Shown piece after piece: positions 1 through 11,008 of a DNA stretch of 64,000 nt. Source of the stretch: Malus domestica (Eukaryota; Streptophyta; Magnoliopsida; Rosales; Rosaceae). The notes under the pieces were generated by a model, which saw only the letters and a list, made by a program, of their open reading frames with translations, had not been told where the DNA came from and ran no database searches. Location of the stretch: contig NC_091670.1 in the NCBI RefSeq assembly GCF_042453785.1, positions 37,769,501 to 37,833,500 on the forward strand, in the 5' to 3' direction. The stretch's first letter is position 1. The number at the start of each line of letters is the position of its first letter. The position numbers and the translations under genes were made by a program.

Positions 1-1198
1 TAATTCAACCCAATATTTTAGAAAATCCTTTTATTTATTAATTATATTTTTGTGCTTAGGTAAAGTTGCTATTAAGGAAATTCGTAATCCCGATTCGCGC
101 GATTCTTCTGCTAAGGAATATTTGTGAGTGGACCCCTTCTAAAATTACATGATTTGATAATTTAATTGCATAAATGATTAGCATGCCTACGGATTTATGA
201 TTTGATTTATGTGAAGCCTGATGATTTAATATATTGATTTTCGTCTCGTGTTTTGGTGAGGAATTAATTGTTAGCCTATATTGAGCTATATTTTAATATA
301 TATCGTATTTTCTATAAAAACCATAAACTGGTAGACTATCTGACAGATGACGATAGGATGCTAGAACATGTTTTGAACCCCTCTTTATAGTGTAGACGAT
401 GATCGGTAACCTACGCTATGAAGTGGTATTTATGAGAGACGTAAATATTTGTGCGTACCTAGTAGACACTATGCCGCCTGGGGCGAGGATCTGGTGTTGG
501 CATGTGGGCCGGGAGAAATAATCCCTAGCGAAAGGCTGAGGGACACGGAGACAGGCATTGGGCCGGGAGGGAGTTATCTCTGGCTACGGGCACAGAGACT
601 GAGGTGCAGGCATTGGGCCGGGAGTTATATTTATTCAGTGATCTTTCTAGCAGCACACCGCGTTTACGAGACGATTTATGATACGTTTACTGTTTTGATT
701 TCCGCGATGCGTATTCCGCGATATGGCTTTTGAGATATTTTGGCATGCTAGGATTTTTATTAAATCCATCACTTATTATGCTAGTAGTTTTCATTTATAT
801 AAACTTTGGGGGTTAGTATGTTGATAACTGTTTTATTATTATTGTATATATAAACTTGGTCCACTCACCCTTGTTTTGCGCCCCCATTCAGGACTTAGAA
901 TCAAGGCACCTAATCCCGGCGTCAAGACACTTCCGCAGCAGCATCTTCGGATCCTCTTGATGTAGGACCCACTCCTTTATTCATTAAATTTTATCTTAAT
1001 TCTTTTTAGTGATTAGGTTTAGTTGTATGCATCTGAGCACGTTCCTAAAAGTTTTAACTTAGTATTTTAAATTTCTAACCCTTATTTATTATTTTTATTC
1101 TTAGTTTTTGTATCAATTAATGGCTTTCGTCACCCCCGGGTGTCGGCCAGCACGTGTCGGTCCTGGTATTCGGGGAATATCAGGGTCGGGGCGTGTCA
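1..1198 (+). mobile_element. 3' portion of a Ty3/gypsy-type LTR
   Basis: This is a fossil LTR remnant; its other end lies before the window. The right edge is sharp at 1198, ending GGGGCGTGTCA, the complement of the TGACACGCCCC start common in plant chromovirus LTRs (family knowledge). At 1199 the sequence changes abruptly to the middle of a Cassandra LTR, so this element appears to have inserted into Cassandra. No coding domain is visible here. The gypsy assignment rests on the terminal sequence and length only. Confidence 0.55.
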
Positions 1199-1332
1199 GA
1201 CCCACTAGGAAGTTCTCGTATGAGTTCCTAGAAACAAAACCATGAGGGCGTGGTCGGGGCCCAAAGCGGATAATATCATGCTACGGTAGAATCGAGCCCG
1301 GGATGTGATGGGGCCTAAGCCTGGATGTGCCA
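1199..1332 (+). mobile_element. Truncated Cassandra TRIM LTR, copy A
   Basis: Closely matches the right half of the fuller copy at 2581-2871, including the GACCCACT.GGAAGTTCTCGT stretch derived from the 3' half of 5S rRNA. The left half is absent because the gypsy-type LTR abuts at 1198. The following 400 bp also match the flank of copy B, so the two copies share one insertion followed by duplication of the segment. Confidence 0.75.
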
Positions 1333-1739
1333 CCTAGAGATTGTAAAAAGAAACCAAAAAGCCACTGTAGCTCACATCCCCCAATGTATCTAATTCAATT
1401 AGCGAACCAAAGAGGCCATCCATGCTTCGATATTTACAAAGAACACTCTAGTGTAAAAACAAAAAACAAAAAAAACAAAGAACACTCTAGCAAAAGGCGG
1501 TGGAAGTTGCGTGGGCCATCACCCTTTTTTTTTCTCTCTACAATTTTTTTTCTCTCTAATCTTCTTGGTAATCTCAGAGCAGGATTATGATTCTCTTTCT
1601 AGCCATTTTTTAGAACATTGCTTAGTAATACGCTCTAAGAGGATGATTCCCTCCCCTTTTAATTTTTGTCCTTTTCTAATTTTGTTCCCTTTTCGTCATT
1701 TCCACTCGAATGGTTACGGTTAAATCACGTTAACATCTT
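1199..1739. repeat. Segmental duplication, copy A
   Basis: About 540 bp (part of a Cassandra LTR plus about 400 bp of flank) that aligns with 2738-3268. Shared landmarks include the CCTAGAGATTGTAAAAAG start of the flank, the AACACTCTAGCAAAAGGCGG block, and the end at TTAACATCTTA, after which the sequences diverge. Differences are scattered substitutions and small indels. Confidence 0.85.
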
Positions 1740-1795
1740 ATAGATCATCCTTGCAAAATATTTCGAACTTTAACGATTCGAACTGTTTATTTTTT

Positions 1796-1921
1796 GGGGT
1801 GTGATATCCACACACCCATTTTTACTTCGTACACACCCTTTTAATTTTCGGCCTTTGGATCGGATGAATTGAAGAAGATCAAATGACAAAAATCAACAAG
1901 GGTGTGTGGATAGCACACCCC
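1796..1921. mobile_element. Short MITE, GGGGTGTG family
   Basis: A 126-bp element with imperfect terminal inverted repeats: left GGGGTGTGATATCCACACA, right TGTGTGGATAGCACACCCC. A second member lies at 7289-7434 and shares the ends and the internal GAATTGAAGAAGATCAA core. It has no coding capacity. Confidence 0.8.
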
Positions 1922-2580
1922 TATTTTTTAAGTTGCATCTCATAGATCATCCTTGCAAAATATTAGCCAAATCGGAAATCGGAAATGTTTAAGACATATA
2001 ATTGGGCTCAAAGAAATTAACAAATACTTGTTATATAAGAAACAATGAAATTTGATTTTAATAATTAAATAAGCAAATGGTTTCGAATTGAATTGAATTT
2101 TTGCATGGATGATCTATGAATCGAGACTTACAAAATAGATGATTCAGATCGTTGAAGTTCGATGTGGAGTGAGCCCCACACTTAATCACCATTTTTTGAA
2201 AAAAAAATGGAGATCCCTTTGCATAAATGATATGCACTTTCAAAATCTCAAAGTTATGCTACTTAGTAACAATGTTCTAAAAACGCTAGGCGCTAGTCGA
2301 GTAGTGGCATGGGGCCTAGCGCTTAGACGGGCGCCTAGGCGAACTAGGCATATTTGAATAAAATTTATTATATATCCTATAAATAAGTATTTATTTACAC
2401 CTAAACGTATTAGAAATTTGGAAGAAAAAAAAATGTGCATATTACAAATTGTTTTTGTAATATGAAGGGGTTTGAAATGCTTTATTGCTTGGATATTATC
2501 TCTTTACAATGCCAATGGGAAACCGGCTTCTAAGGGATTTAATTATGCAACAAATCATTTTGTACAAATCTATAAAATAA

Positions 2581-2871
2581 GCCCTCCCACATCGCCTAAT
2601 GATGTGGATCCTCTAGACCTTATATGTATATTTTCATCTCTACATAGCACGAGACCTTTTGAAAGCTCACTGACTTCGGTTTCCATCGAAACTCCAAAGT
2701 TAAGCGAGTTCGCAGCAAGAGCAATCCCAGGATGGGTGACCCACTGGGAAGTTCTCGTGTGAGTTCCCAAAAACAAAACCATGAGGGCGTGGTCGGATCC
2801 CAAAACTGACAATATCGTGCTACGATGGAGTCGAGCCCGGAATATAGTGGGGCCCGGACGAGGATGTGACA
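2581..2871 (+). mobile_element. Cassandra TRIM LTR (solo), copy B, with 5S rRNA-like core
   Basis: About 290 bp ending ATGTGACA. Positions 2670-2765 resemble plant 5S rRNA: AAACTCCAAAGTTAAGCG, then AGGATGGGTGACCCACTGGG and AAGTTCTCGTG, which cover the 5S internal promoter. Cassandra is known for carrying such a 5S segment in its LTR (established knowledge). No second LTR or internal domain is nearby, so it looks like a solo LTR. The left edge is approximate. Confidence 0.85.
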
Positions 2872-3268
2872 CCTAGAGATTGTAAAAAGAAACCATAAAG
2901 CCACTGTAGCTCACAAACCCCAATGTATCTAATTCAATTAGCGAACCAAAGAGGCCATCCATGATTCGATATTTACAAATAACACTCTAGTTCTGTAAAA
3001 CAAAAAACAAAAAAACAAAGAACACTCTAGCAAAAGGCGGTGGAAGTTGCGTGGGCCATCACCCTTCTTTTTTTCTCTCTCTAATCTTCTTGGTAATCTT
3101 AGAGTAGGATTATGATTCTCTTTCTAGCCCTTTTTTTAGAACATTGATTAGTACTACGCTATGAGAGGAGGATTCCCTCCCCTTTTAATTTTTGTCCCTT
3201 TCCAATTTATTTTCCTTTTCGTCATTTCCACTTGAACGGTTACAGTTAAATCAAGTTAACATCTTACA
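2738..3268. repeat. Segmental duplication, copy B
   Basis: Partner of 1199-1739. It starts within the Cassandra LTR and continues into the same single-copy-like flank, which rules out two independent insertions. The true duplication may extend further left, where copy A is interrupted by the gypsy LTR. Confidence 0.85.
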
Positions 3269-4200
3269 TTGACTTATTTTCTTAATTGTTGAATTGTATA
3301 AATTAAACAAAAATGTAAGTTTTTAAATCAATCGCATATTACATAGGAAACTGTTATTAACATTCCAAAAATTTTATCCTACACTTCTCATGGATGCATT
3401 TTTCTTTCTACTTATAGAAAATTTGAAGATTAAAATAATTTTTTTTAAGTGCCAATAAAAATTCTTTATAACATAGTATCATAATGTAAGTTTTTATCAT
3501 AGGCAGAAATTGGATTTGGCCCCACATGGTACTATGTAGCACTCTTCTTATCTTTGCTATGAACATGATTACCCGAACATAAAAGTCTACATGCCTTTTT
3601 AACTAATGAAGATAATAAACACACATTTTTTTTAAATTAAATAAAAATAAGAGACAAAATTAAACAAAATCGTGTGAAAGACTAGAAAAGATGCATATTT
3701 ATCTTTTCTCTTAACGAGCATACAACTTCAAACATTAACCTGCCCTCATTTTATTCAGCAAGTTAGTACTACGATTTAGTTATATTTATTTTCGGTTATA
3801 AATAGCAGGTATTAAATTTGATTCTCACAAAAAAAAATTTAAACCATATTTATAGCGAGTCCACTCCCACACTTCTTAATATATATAATATTGTATGGAG
3901 TAAAAAACGTGTCATCATTTCATTTTTATTATAATTAAAGAAATTGTTATTAACACTTCAAACATTTTATTATGCATTCATCACAGGTTTATTTTTTTTC
4001 TAAATATAGAAAATTTAAATTACTAATAACACCTCTCTAATTAATTTTTTTTTCTTTTAATAATTGCTTAAATCTACAAAGAACGCAAAATATCTTACAA
4101 AACCAAGGGTGAGGGCAGGAATCTTCACCAAAAAAAAAAGAGGACGCAGGAAAAGAAAAGAAAATGACTGATTAAGAAATAAAGTAATCCAAAGTCCCGA
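3269..4200. other. AT-rich intergenic DNA
   Basis: No gene, RNA or defined repeat boundary recognised. It is mostly AT-rich sequence with poly-A/T runs and probably contains the distal promoter of the methyltransferase gene. Confidence 0.6.
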
Positions 4201-4515
4201 TCGCCAACCCATACAACTCACTTTCCAGCCGTTGGATTCCGACAAATCAACATCTGCATGGTCCAGGAAAGTGGAAACCGAACATACTTGTCACAATCCA
4301 ACGGTCCAAAATCCCCAAATCACATCTTAAATCTAATGCTTGTACATGTTCATACCCAATCACACCTCACTCTGCTGAGAGCTCACTTTTGGTTAACTGT
4401 TAAGTCAAAACAATCAGTGAGAACATCACAAAATCATAAGATTCAAGAAGCTAAATCTGCTATATCCAAAATCTTAAAAACCCAAATCTCCAGTTCCCAA
4501 AAAGATCCAGAAATC

Positions 4516-4518
<3 letters not shown>

Positions 4519-4552
<34 letters not shown>
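4519..4552 (+). repeat. (GA)n microsatellite in the 5' leader
   Basis: A near-perfect GA dinucleotide run about 30-60 bp upstream of the methyltransferase start. GA/CT tracts are common in plant 5' leaders. Because it is open in frame with the CDS it would encode Glu-Arg repeats if an upstream start were used. Confidence 0.85.
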
Positions 4553-4584
4553 TCAAAACCCAGGAGAAACAGAGGGTGAAGCAA

Positions 4585-5709
4585 ATGGGAGTGACAATGG
4601 GTCTGAATCTGCTGCTGCTGATGGCTATGGTGGCCACCAACATACTCTCACTCTACCACCTCTCCTCCACTCTCCAAACCCCAAAACCCCCAACTCCCCA
4701 GCCAGTCCCTGACCACCTTCTCCACCAGCTCCACACATTACGCGCCACCATCAACCACCTCACGCGCGACCACCCTTCCCCATCAACCGCCACCGCCAAA
4801 ACAACCAAACCCGACATCCCCTCAGATCTCCTCCTCTACTCTCAGCTCTCCCCCATCGCCTCCTCCTGCCACAACCACCCTGACCTCGTCCACAAGTACA
4901 TGACCTACACCCCCTTCTCTCTCTGCCCACTCGACTCCGACCTTGCCGAGGCACTCATTCTCCGCGGCTGCCACCCGCTCCCCCGCCGCCGATGCTTCAC
5001 AAGAACCCCACCAAAACCCACTTCTTCTCTCCCCCTGAATCCGTTTCCTCCTTCGCTTCCGGACTCCAATGTCTTGTGGGACAAGTATTCCTGCAAAAGC
5101 TTCAGCTGCCTCGGCGGCAAAAACCCCAACTTGGGCTTCGACCTGCCTCACGAAGTGTCCACTTTCATGAGTTACAAGTCGGAGCTCGACCTCCCAATCC
5201 CTCAGCTCTTCCAAATCGCCAAAGCCGCCAACTCGGTCCTCCGTCTCGGCGTCGACATCGGCGGCGGAACTGGGACTTTCGCGGCGAGGATGAAGCTCTA
5301 CAATGTCACCGTTGTCACGACCACGATGAACCTTGGAATCCCCAACAATGAGGCGGTGGCGCTGAGAGGGTTGGTCCCAATTCACGCGCCGCTGCAGCAG
5401 CGGTTGCCAATGTTCGACGGGGTGGTGGATCTGGTGCGTTGCGGGCACGCCGTGAACCGGTGGATACCGGCGACGGCATTGGAGTTTTTGCTGTTTGATG
5501 CGGATAGAGTGTTGAGGGGAGGAGGGTACTTGTGGTTGGATAAATTTTTCAGCAAAGGGGTGGATCTTGAGAAGGTTTTTGGACCGTTGATTGGGAAATT
5601 GGGGTACAGGAAGGTGAAGTGGGCTACTGCAAATAAGAACGATTCCGGCGGGATCAAGAATGGTGAGGTTTACTTGTCTGCTCTGCTCCAAAAACCTGTC
5701 TCGAAATGA
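4585..5709 (+). CDS. Membrane-anchored SAM-dependent methyltransferase-like protein
   Basis: Single-exon gene of 374 residues. Residues 6-23 form an N-terminal hydrophobic anchor (MGLNLLLLMAMVATNIL) followed by a Pro/Thr-rich stem, as in Golgi/ER type II proteins. The C-terminal half contains the SAM-binding motif I, VDIGGGTGTFAARM, near residues 222-235, and the block GGGYLWLDKFF. This matches the plant At1g29790/At3g53400-type family of uncharacterised methyltransferases; the substrate is unknown. I chose the ATG at 4585 because it begins the hydrophobic anchor and follows a GA-repeat leader. The frame stays open upstream to an ATG at 4258, but that part is low-complexity and leader-like. 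The 3' UTR probably runs past 6000. Confidence 0.85.
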   Translation: MGVTMGLNLLLLMAMVATNILSLYHLSSTLQTPKPPTPQPVPDHLLHQLHTLRATINHLTRDHPSPSTATAKTTKPDIPSDLLLYSQLSPIASSCHNHPDLVHKYMTYTPFSLCPLDSDLAEALILRGCHPLPRRRCFTRTPPKPTSSLPLNPFPPSLPDSNVLWDKYSCKSFSCLGGKNPNLGFDLPHEVSTFMSYKSELDLPIPQLFQIAKAANSVLRLGVDIGGGTGTFAARMKLYNVTVVTTTMNLGIPNNEAVALRGLVPIHAPLQQRLPMFDGVVDLVRCGHAVNRWIPATALEFLLFDADRVLRGGGYLWLDKFFSKGVDLEKVFGPLIGKLGYRKVKWATANKNDSGGIKNGEVYLSALLQKPVSK

Positions 5710-5876
5710 GGTTGCAATTTGAGGTACTAAACTGCTTTCTGCAATTTTTGGTATAAACTGATTCGTGCAATTAGTTGGATCTAGCATTTGTTGGTGGTTA
5801 ATTACTTTGTAGCTACAATGTCAGCTGAATATAAAGTGCACTCGAATTAAGTAGATTGAGAATCGCGTCGCTGTCT

Positions 5877-6092
5877 TAGAACTCGTTTGAATGTGCTTTT
5901 AAAGAAAATGTTTTTTGGTTTCAAAAACACTTATACTGCTTTCTGCAAGAAGCACCGGTTTTGTGCTTCTTCCCGGAAGTACTTTAAGTGCTTTTCAGAA
6001 TTTACTTGCATTTTTACTAAGGATTGGTTCCAAAAACATTTTCATCAAAAGCGTTTTCAGTCATTTTAAAAGTACATTCAAACAAACACTTA
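5877..6092. mobile_element. MITE in the methyltransferase 3' flank
   Basis: About 215 bp with imperfect terminal inverted repeats: left ACTCGTTTGAATGTGCTTTT, right AAAAGTACATTCAAACAAAC. The interior has several AAGTGCTTTT-type motifs in both orientations, as in common Rosaceae hAT-like MITEs. Edges are accurate to a few bases. Confidence 0.65.
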
Positions 6093-7079
6093 GTTTGGTT
6101 TGAAGTTTTGCGCATTATTTGCAGGTCCTAAATATGATTGTTTCGTCTCTGATATGTTTTGCGTGATCTGGTTGTGGCATTCATGTCTTTGTTGGACAAA
6201 GTTCTATGAGATCTTAATACGAACCAGAGCCAGTCACGTTAGTTCTTTCGTTGCTATCATCTAGCATGGTGTTCTAGGAGGAACATGGCATTCGCCTTCG
6301 GTGTACATTGTCTTTAGGCCTCTTGAATTGCTGAGTGTTTGCTAGAATTTACTTTGTCTGTGAATAATCCAAGATGTGCTACCTGGTAAACCTTGCGTAA
6401 AATTTTCGGAGAGATGACATTGACAATCTGTTTAGCGTTCTACTGTAATGTAACGTCGTAAGCAGTAGTTTTAATCATATGTGAATCATACTCGACATTT
6501 TCTAAGTGCTCGGACGTGGTGGTGTTGGATCATCGCACCATCTGCACACGGTGATTCAAACTAAAGGGAACCTTAACTGGTATTTTTGTGCTTACTGACT
6601 GTAACTTACAATCTGACTGAGATGGGGTTTTGTGCTTGGGCTGCAGGCATTGCCGTCAATCGTTGCTGCTAACGAACATACACCTCTCCTGAGAAGATGG
6701 GCGTCCTTCATCGAGCAATGAGACAGTATACCTACGTTCTCCGATCTAAAGCGAGTTACACCTCAAGCTACTTGTTAATGATGTAAACAATCGTCGAACG
6801 TCGCAAAATATGTAACGCTATCAAAGGTTCCCAAGGAGGGAGAAGCCGAAATTAGGCGCGTTCTCACCCTCAGTTAATGGTTTTTGGTAGGATTACTCTT
6901 GACTAATTGTAATATTTATTCCAATTAATTCTTCATAAATGAATCCGAAGAGCAATTATGCTTTCCGGTAGGCTTTAACACGTTACACGTGAAGTAGCTT
7001 TAAGTGTTGTGAAAAGCGTGGATTCCATGCACGAAAGGTTGGGGAAAAAAGCAAAGGAAAGTAGGTTATTTTTTTTTTG
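6093..7079. other. 3' flank of the methyltransferase gene
   Basis: No coding potential recognised. A plausible acceptor (GGCTGCAG) near 6645 could mark a 3' UTR intron, but nothing confirms it. Confidence 0.4.
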
Positions 7080-7222
7080 GAACATTAACGAAAAGCTTTG
7101 GTACTATTTATTTTAACGAAAAACTAAATTTTTATATTAAAAGGTCAATCTTGGTACTATTCATTTTATCTTTTATTTTGCCGTTAATACTCAAAATTTT
7201 CAAAATTTTTAATTAGTTTTCC
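7080..7222 (+). mobile_element. MITE, TTAACGAAAAGC family, copy 1
   Basis: Contains the family landmarks TTAACGAAAAGCT, GGTACTATT.ATTTTAACG and CAATCTTGGTACTATTCA, and ends in TTAGTTTTCCTT. Related copies lie at 21664-21833 (opposite strand) and 60340-60485. The ends are imperfect inverted repeats of each other. Confidence 0.7.
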
Positions 7223-7288
7223 TTTGTTTTTTTGGTTCAAATGCAATTCCTTGTACGGTCTTAGCAGCAACCACTACCAATTTCCAAA

Positions 7289-7434
7289 GGGGTGTGATAT
7301 CCATACATCATATTTTACTTCTCATACATCTTTTTAATTTTCAGCTGTCGGATAAAATGAATTGAAGAAGATCAACGGACATAAATTATCAAGAGGTGTG
7401 TGAGAAGTAAAATATGGTGTGGATAACACACCCC
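7289..7434. mobile_element. Short MITE, GGGGTGTG family, with a 38-bp flanking direct repeat
   Basis: A 146-bp member of the family also seen at 1796-1921. It starts GGGGTGTGATATCCATACA and ends TGGATAACACACCCC. It sits between two near-identical 38-bp direct repeats (7244-7281 and 7445-7482, beginning GCAATTCCTTGTACGGTC), far longer than a normal MITE target duplication. Confidence 0.8.
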
Positions 7435-7957
7435 TTTCTAAAGTGCAATTCCTTGTACGGTCTTAGCACCAACCACCACCAAAGAAATTGGTTGAGAAAG
7501 AGGCCCTGCCTCCGGCCACCAGAGCAGCCGGAGCCCAGCAATTGTTGCGGCGGCTGATGCATTCAGTGCGTTTGTTGTAGATTCAATCAAGATATTTGTA
7601 TCCTGGATTCAATCATGGATTCGAGAAGATACTCGTTTCCGTCGACATCTAGCCATTTTCTGACTTTTCCGGCAAAAAGCTCTGAAAACGGTAGCGGTTT
7701 CAGAGACGACGGTAGCTTCAAGCATAAAAGCAAAATTAAAAAGTTGGAATATGATATCTCTGTCATCACATCACAAAGAAAACGGTTGCTTCAAGTATTT
7801 CTTTCAGGCACACTTGCTCAAAGAAAAAAAGAAAAAAGACAGTATTACACAATCTCCTACGACGCTTCACGTCACACCAGAGAATCAGAGACGATGCCCA
7901 ACTGAAGCTAGAAACTGGTTTTCCCATGGCAACATTTTCTCACACCGCTCCGACGGC

Positions 7958-10900
7958 TCAATCGGTAGCTTTCCGCCTCAGAAGGTGTTGCATGCTGATT
8001 CTGTTGATCTTAGCAGCAAGTATGAAGTCATTCTCGGTCAATCCACCTGCACAATGCATACCATGTCAAAAGCTAAATCTCATGTGCAATCAAATTTTCA
8101 AACGAATTGGCTCTTGAAGTAAATTGAACGACTTTCAGCGTTGTATTAAGGTGATCTCTAGCTGGAAAATATTTAGGTAACATTCGGAGTTCGGCTGGTA
8201 AGTTTCACTGAGGTAGAATTCCGTAACCAGTACCAGAACCAGAACCAAAACCAAACAGAAGTTTGAAATAAGTAACTGGACGAAGCTTCATGTATCATAT
8301 GTTCACCTATTTTCCGCAAGGTAAAGCAAGAGTTGTACAATACTTTTATTTCCCAGAAGCTTTAATGGTGGTAGGAAAACTTCATTAGCAAAACGTTATA
8401 TACACCGAGAGAAGGGGATGGAAAAACCTCACCTCTGCCCTCCAAGACGACCTAATGCATAATGGTTTTATTCAAGAAACATGTATAAATACGTGGTACC
8501 AATTAATTAATGGCGAATCCTTACCAACCGCATGTGTCCAAATCTCGACTGTTACATTGTTCCATCCAACTAGATGAAGATCTGGATGATGACCTGGAAC
8601 ATACACATTACGGTTTTCCATCTACATCAGACACATTCTATCTTATTTAAATTCTAATGCATTCTTCATACACGCGATAGCTACAACTTCATACACGTGA
8701 TAGCTACAACTACTCATCAGAAAACAAAAAAAAAAGCTTAAAAATACCTTCTGCTTCTGCAACATCAGCTACGAGCTTAAGCATATCCAGTCCTTTTGTG
8801 AAGGTCTTAACTGTCCATGATCTTTTCAGTCTCAAAGCATCACCTTCACTCACCAAATTCCATCCGTCCACCTAAACCAAACATATTAATATTAAAGGAG
8901 AAACATACATGTGTGTGTAACTGTGTATATATATAGGCGATAGTTAACTCTTTAATCGAAACCTTTGTGATTAATCCTTTTGCTGCTTGTTCAGTCATCG
9001 GTCGCATGTCCTTTGAGTCGCAAGACACGCACTTCTTTATTAACAAATCTAATGCCGCCAGAAAACAGTACAAGATAAGAAAAATATGACTTCCCTGACA
9101 AACAAAGCTATGACAAAACCAGTATTACCAGATTTTGATATTGTAGAAAAAATAACATCAATAAATAATCAATGCCGGTTATACTTGATAAGAAAACAAC
9201 ATTCATGGATATGCCCAGCAAATGGACAAGCAGGTTCCTTCCCTTTAATGAATAAGAGCTTCTATATTTTACCGGAAACCGTACAAGCTGATTAAGGAGG
9301 ATAGACAGACACAGCAGAGATGAACCTACTAAGAAGTAAAGATTACACACCAGTTACCACAATTAAACATGGGAACAATTTGATACTTAGAACTTTTTCT
9401 CATAAAGGTCCTGGATCGATTAAGCAATATCTCAAAGCCGTAAACCAGGACAAGAGTATTTAGAATGGCCAACGCAATAAATCACAGAGGAATTGGGTAT
9501 ATGCATGAGTAGATAATTTAGTTTTTGGCCATGTGGATTAAGCTTTGCACACAAGAAAAAATTAGTCTTCCCAAGCTACTTCTTTTCCCGTAAGAAGGAG
9601 ATAAAGCCGATGTCTAAAATTTCGTGAATGGATGCGTATGGAACAATGATGCCATAGTAATAAGATGTTCTACCGCATGCTGGCACCCCAAGCTTACTTG
9701 AAAGGTTTTGTCACATAAATCGCAGTTCGGAGAGAAACTGCATTCGATTGTCAAACTGCAAAAACGACGAAAAGTCCAGTGCAAAAGTTCTAAATCCACA
9801 TACTAAGTTTCTACTGGACGACAACAATCCCACATTGACATAGTTCTGAAGTATCTCAAACACTCGGCTACCGGAACCTATGATGCACGGATACATTTGT
9901 TTGGTCCCGTATTCTGTATCCGATACTTGCAGATGCGGTACTTGCCCGATACTCTCGGATACTCGTCCGACACGTATCTTGGTTGATGGACACGAATTTG
10001 ACATGATGGATACGCGTATCCTACCTTTAGGATACACGTATCCGGCTTTTAGGATACATTTACACTTTCAAAAAAGGTTATGAGGAGGAGAAAATTAATA
10101 CGAGACATCTATAATTAAAAGTTGCTGAATACAAAGAGTTCCCTCTAATTAAAACCATGAATACGACTCTCACACTTCCTTCTATTGTACAAAGAGGATT
10201 AGATTTCGAACTTTTCTTCTCTAACAACTCAAATGTATTTGTATTTGAATTTGAATGATGAATTATGTTTTAAAATGTATACTTTTGTTGCTATATATAT
10301 TTTTATTTGCCGTATGCATAGTGTATCGTATTTTAATTTTTAGAGATTTTCCGTATTGTCGTGTTGTGCCGTATCATATCGTCATATCTGTATCCGTATC
10401 CATGCTTCATAGACCGGAACTGTATTTTATGTACAAAATTTGTTTTCACAAAAGAATCCAACTCCAAGAAGTGCATGCATGTTGAAGTTCTAATTAAATC
10501 ACAGAATTATAAAATCAAAACAACAAAATTGAATGTAAAGCAGCAATCTTTCAACCCTCAAATTTTCATCAAACAACACAACCAATCACAAGATTAATGA
10601 CAAACAAAACATGGGTAAGTCGAGAAATTACAGAAGATTCAAATTGAAGATTCAAAAAACCATTTTTTTATCATCATATAAAGGGCATGCAGGGAATTAC
10701 CGTCCATGAGTTCCAGTGAAGCTTTGAATCACAGATGCTAATGGTACCTGTAAATTTTCCGAGAAAATTTCAGCAGAAGAGAAAGATGAGAGAGAGAGAG
10801 AGAGAGAGATACCTTCTGCAACAGTCGACTCATGAATGTTTCTGTAGACTCTGAAAGGGGAGGCGATTTTGAACGGTGGGCAGTGATCAGATGATGTAAT

Positions 10901-11008
10901 AGAAACTCGAAAGTTTGTATTTTTGCGAAGCTTTCGCGGTTGGACGTGATTGAGAAAAAGGATGAGATTACAGAGGCTGAAATGAAAATCGAATAGAATT
11001 GATGGCAA
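7958..11008 (-). CDS. PCD: Pterin-4a-carbinolamine dehydratase, mitochondrial-type
   Basis: Five exons (coding order): 11008-10813, 9048-8963, 8871-8748, 8593-8525, 8046-7958; 187 residues. The enzyme dehydrates 4a-hydroxytetrahydropterin. The family signature GHHPDLHLVGWNNV and the end motif WTHAVGGLTENDFILAAKIN are intact, including the His-His pair of the active site. The upstream motif KKCVSCDSKDMRPMTEQ matches the plant PCD leader. Residues 1-60 are basic and hydroxylated, resembling an organellar transit peptide. All junctions are GT-AG and in phase. An alternative exon at 10740-10698 (reading VPLASVIQSFTGTHG) lies in frame if the first intron is partly retained, so a second isoform is possible. 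The start is 161 bp from the divergent coatomer zeta start. Intron 1 holds a hAT-type MITE. Confidence 0.9.
8047..8524 (-). other. Last intron of the PCD gene
   Basis: A GT-AG intron (GTAAGG at 8524, acceptor TGCAG at 8047) with no other feature recognised. Confidence 0.8.
9878..10412. mobile_element. Non-autonomous hAT-type element in PCD intron 1
   Basis: 535 bp flanked by the 8-bp direct repeat ACCGGAAC (9870-9877 and 10413-10420). Terminal inverted repeats are CTATGATGCACGGATAC on the left and GTATCCATGCTTCATAG on the right. Subterminal regions are full of GATAC/GTATC words. An 8-bp duplication is the hAT hallmark. No transposase is present. Confidence 0.8.

Noticed and set aside
2670-2765. 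A functional 5S rRNA gene
   Set aside because: Only part of the 5S sequence is present, diverged, and it lies inside a Cassandra LTR.
4822-5787. 321-codon minus-strand frame
   Set aside because: Shadow of the GC-rich methyltransferase coding sequence, with no domain and no separate promoter context.
7615-8122. Overlapping plus-strand open frames that look like a small frameshifted gene
   Set aside because: The right part is the complement of the last PCD exon (7958-8046), and the left part would fall in the PCD 3' UTR. No family resemblance.
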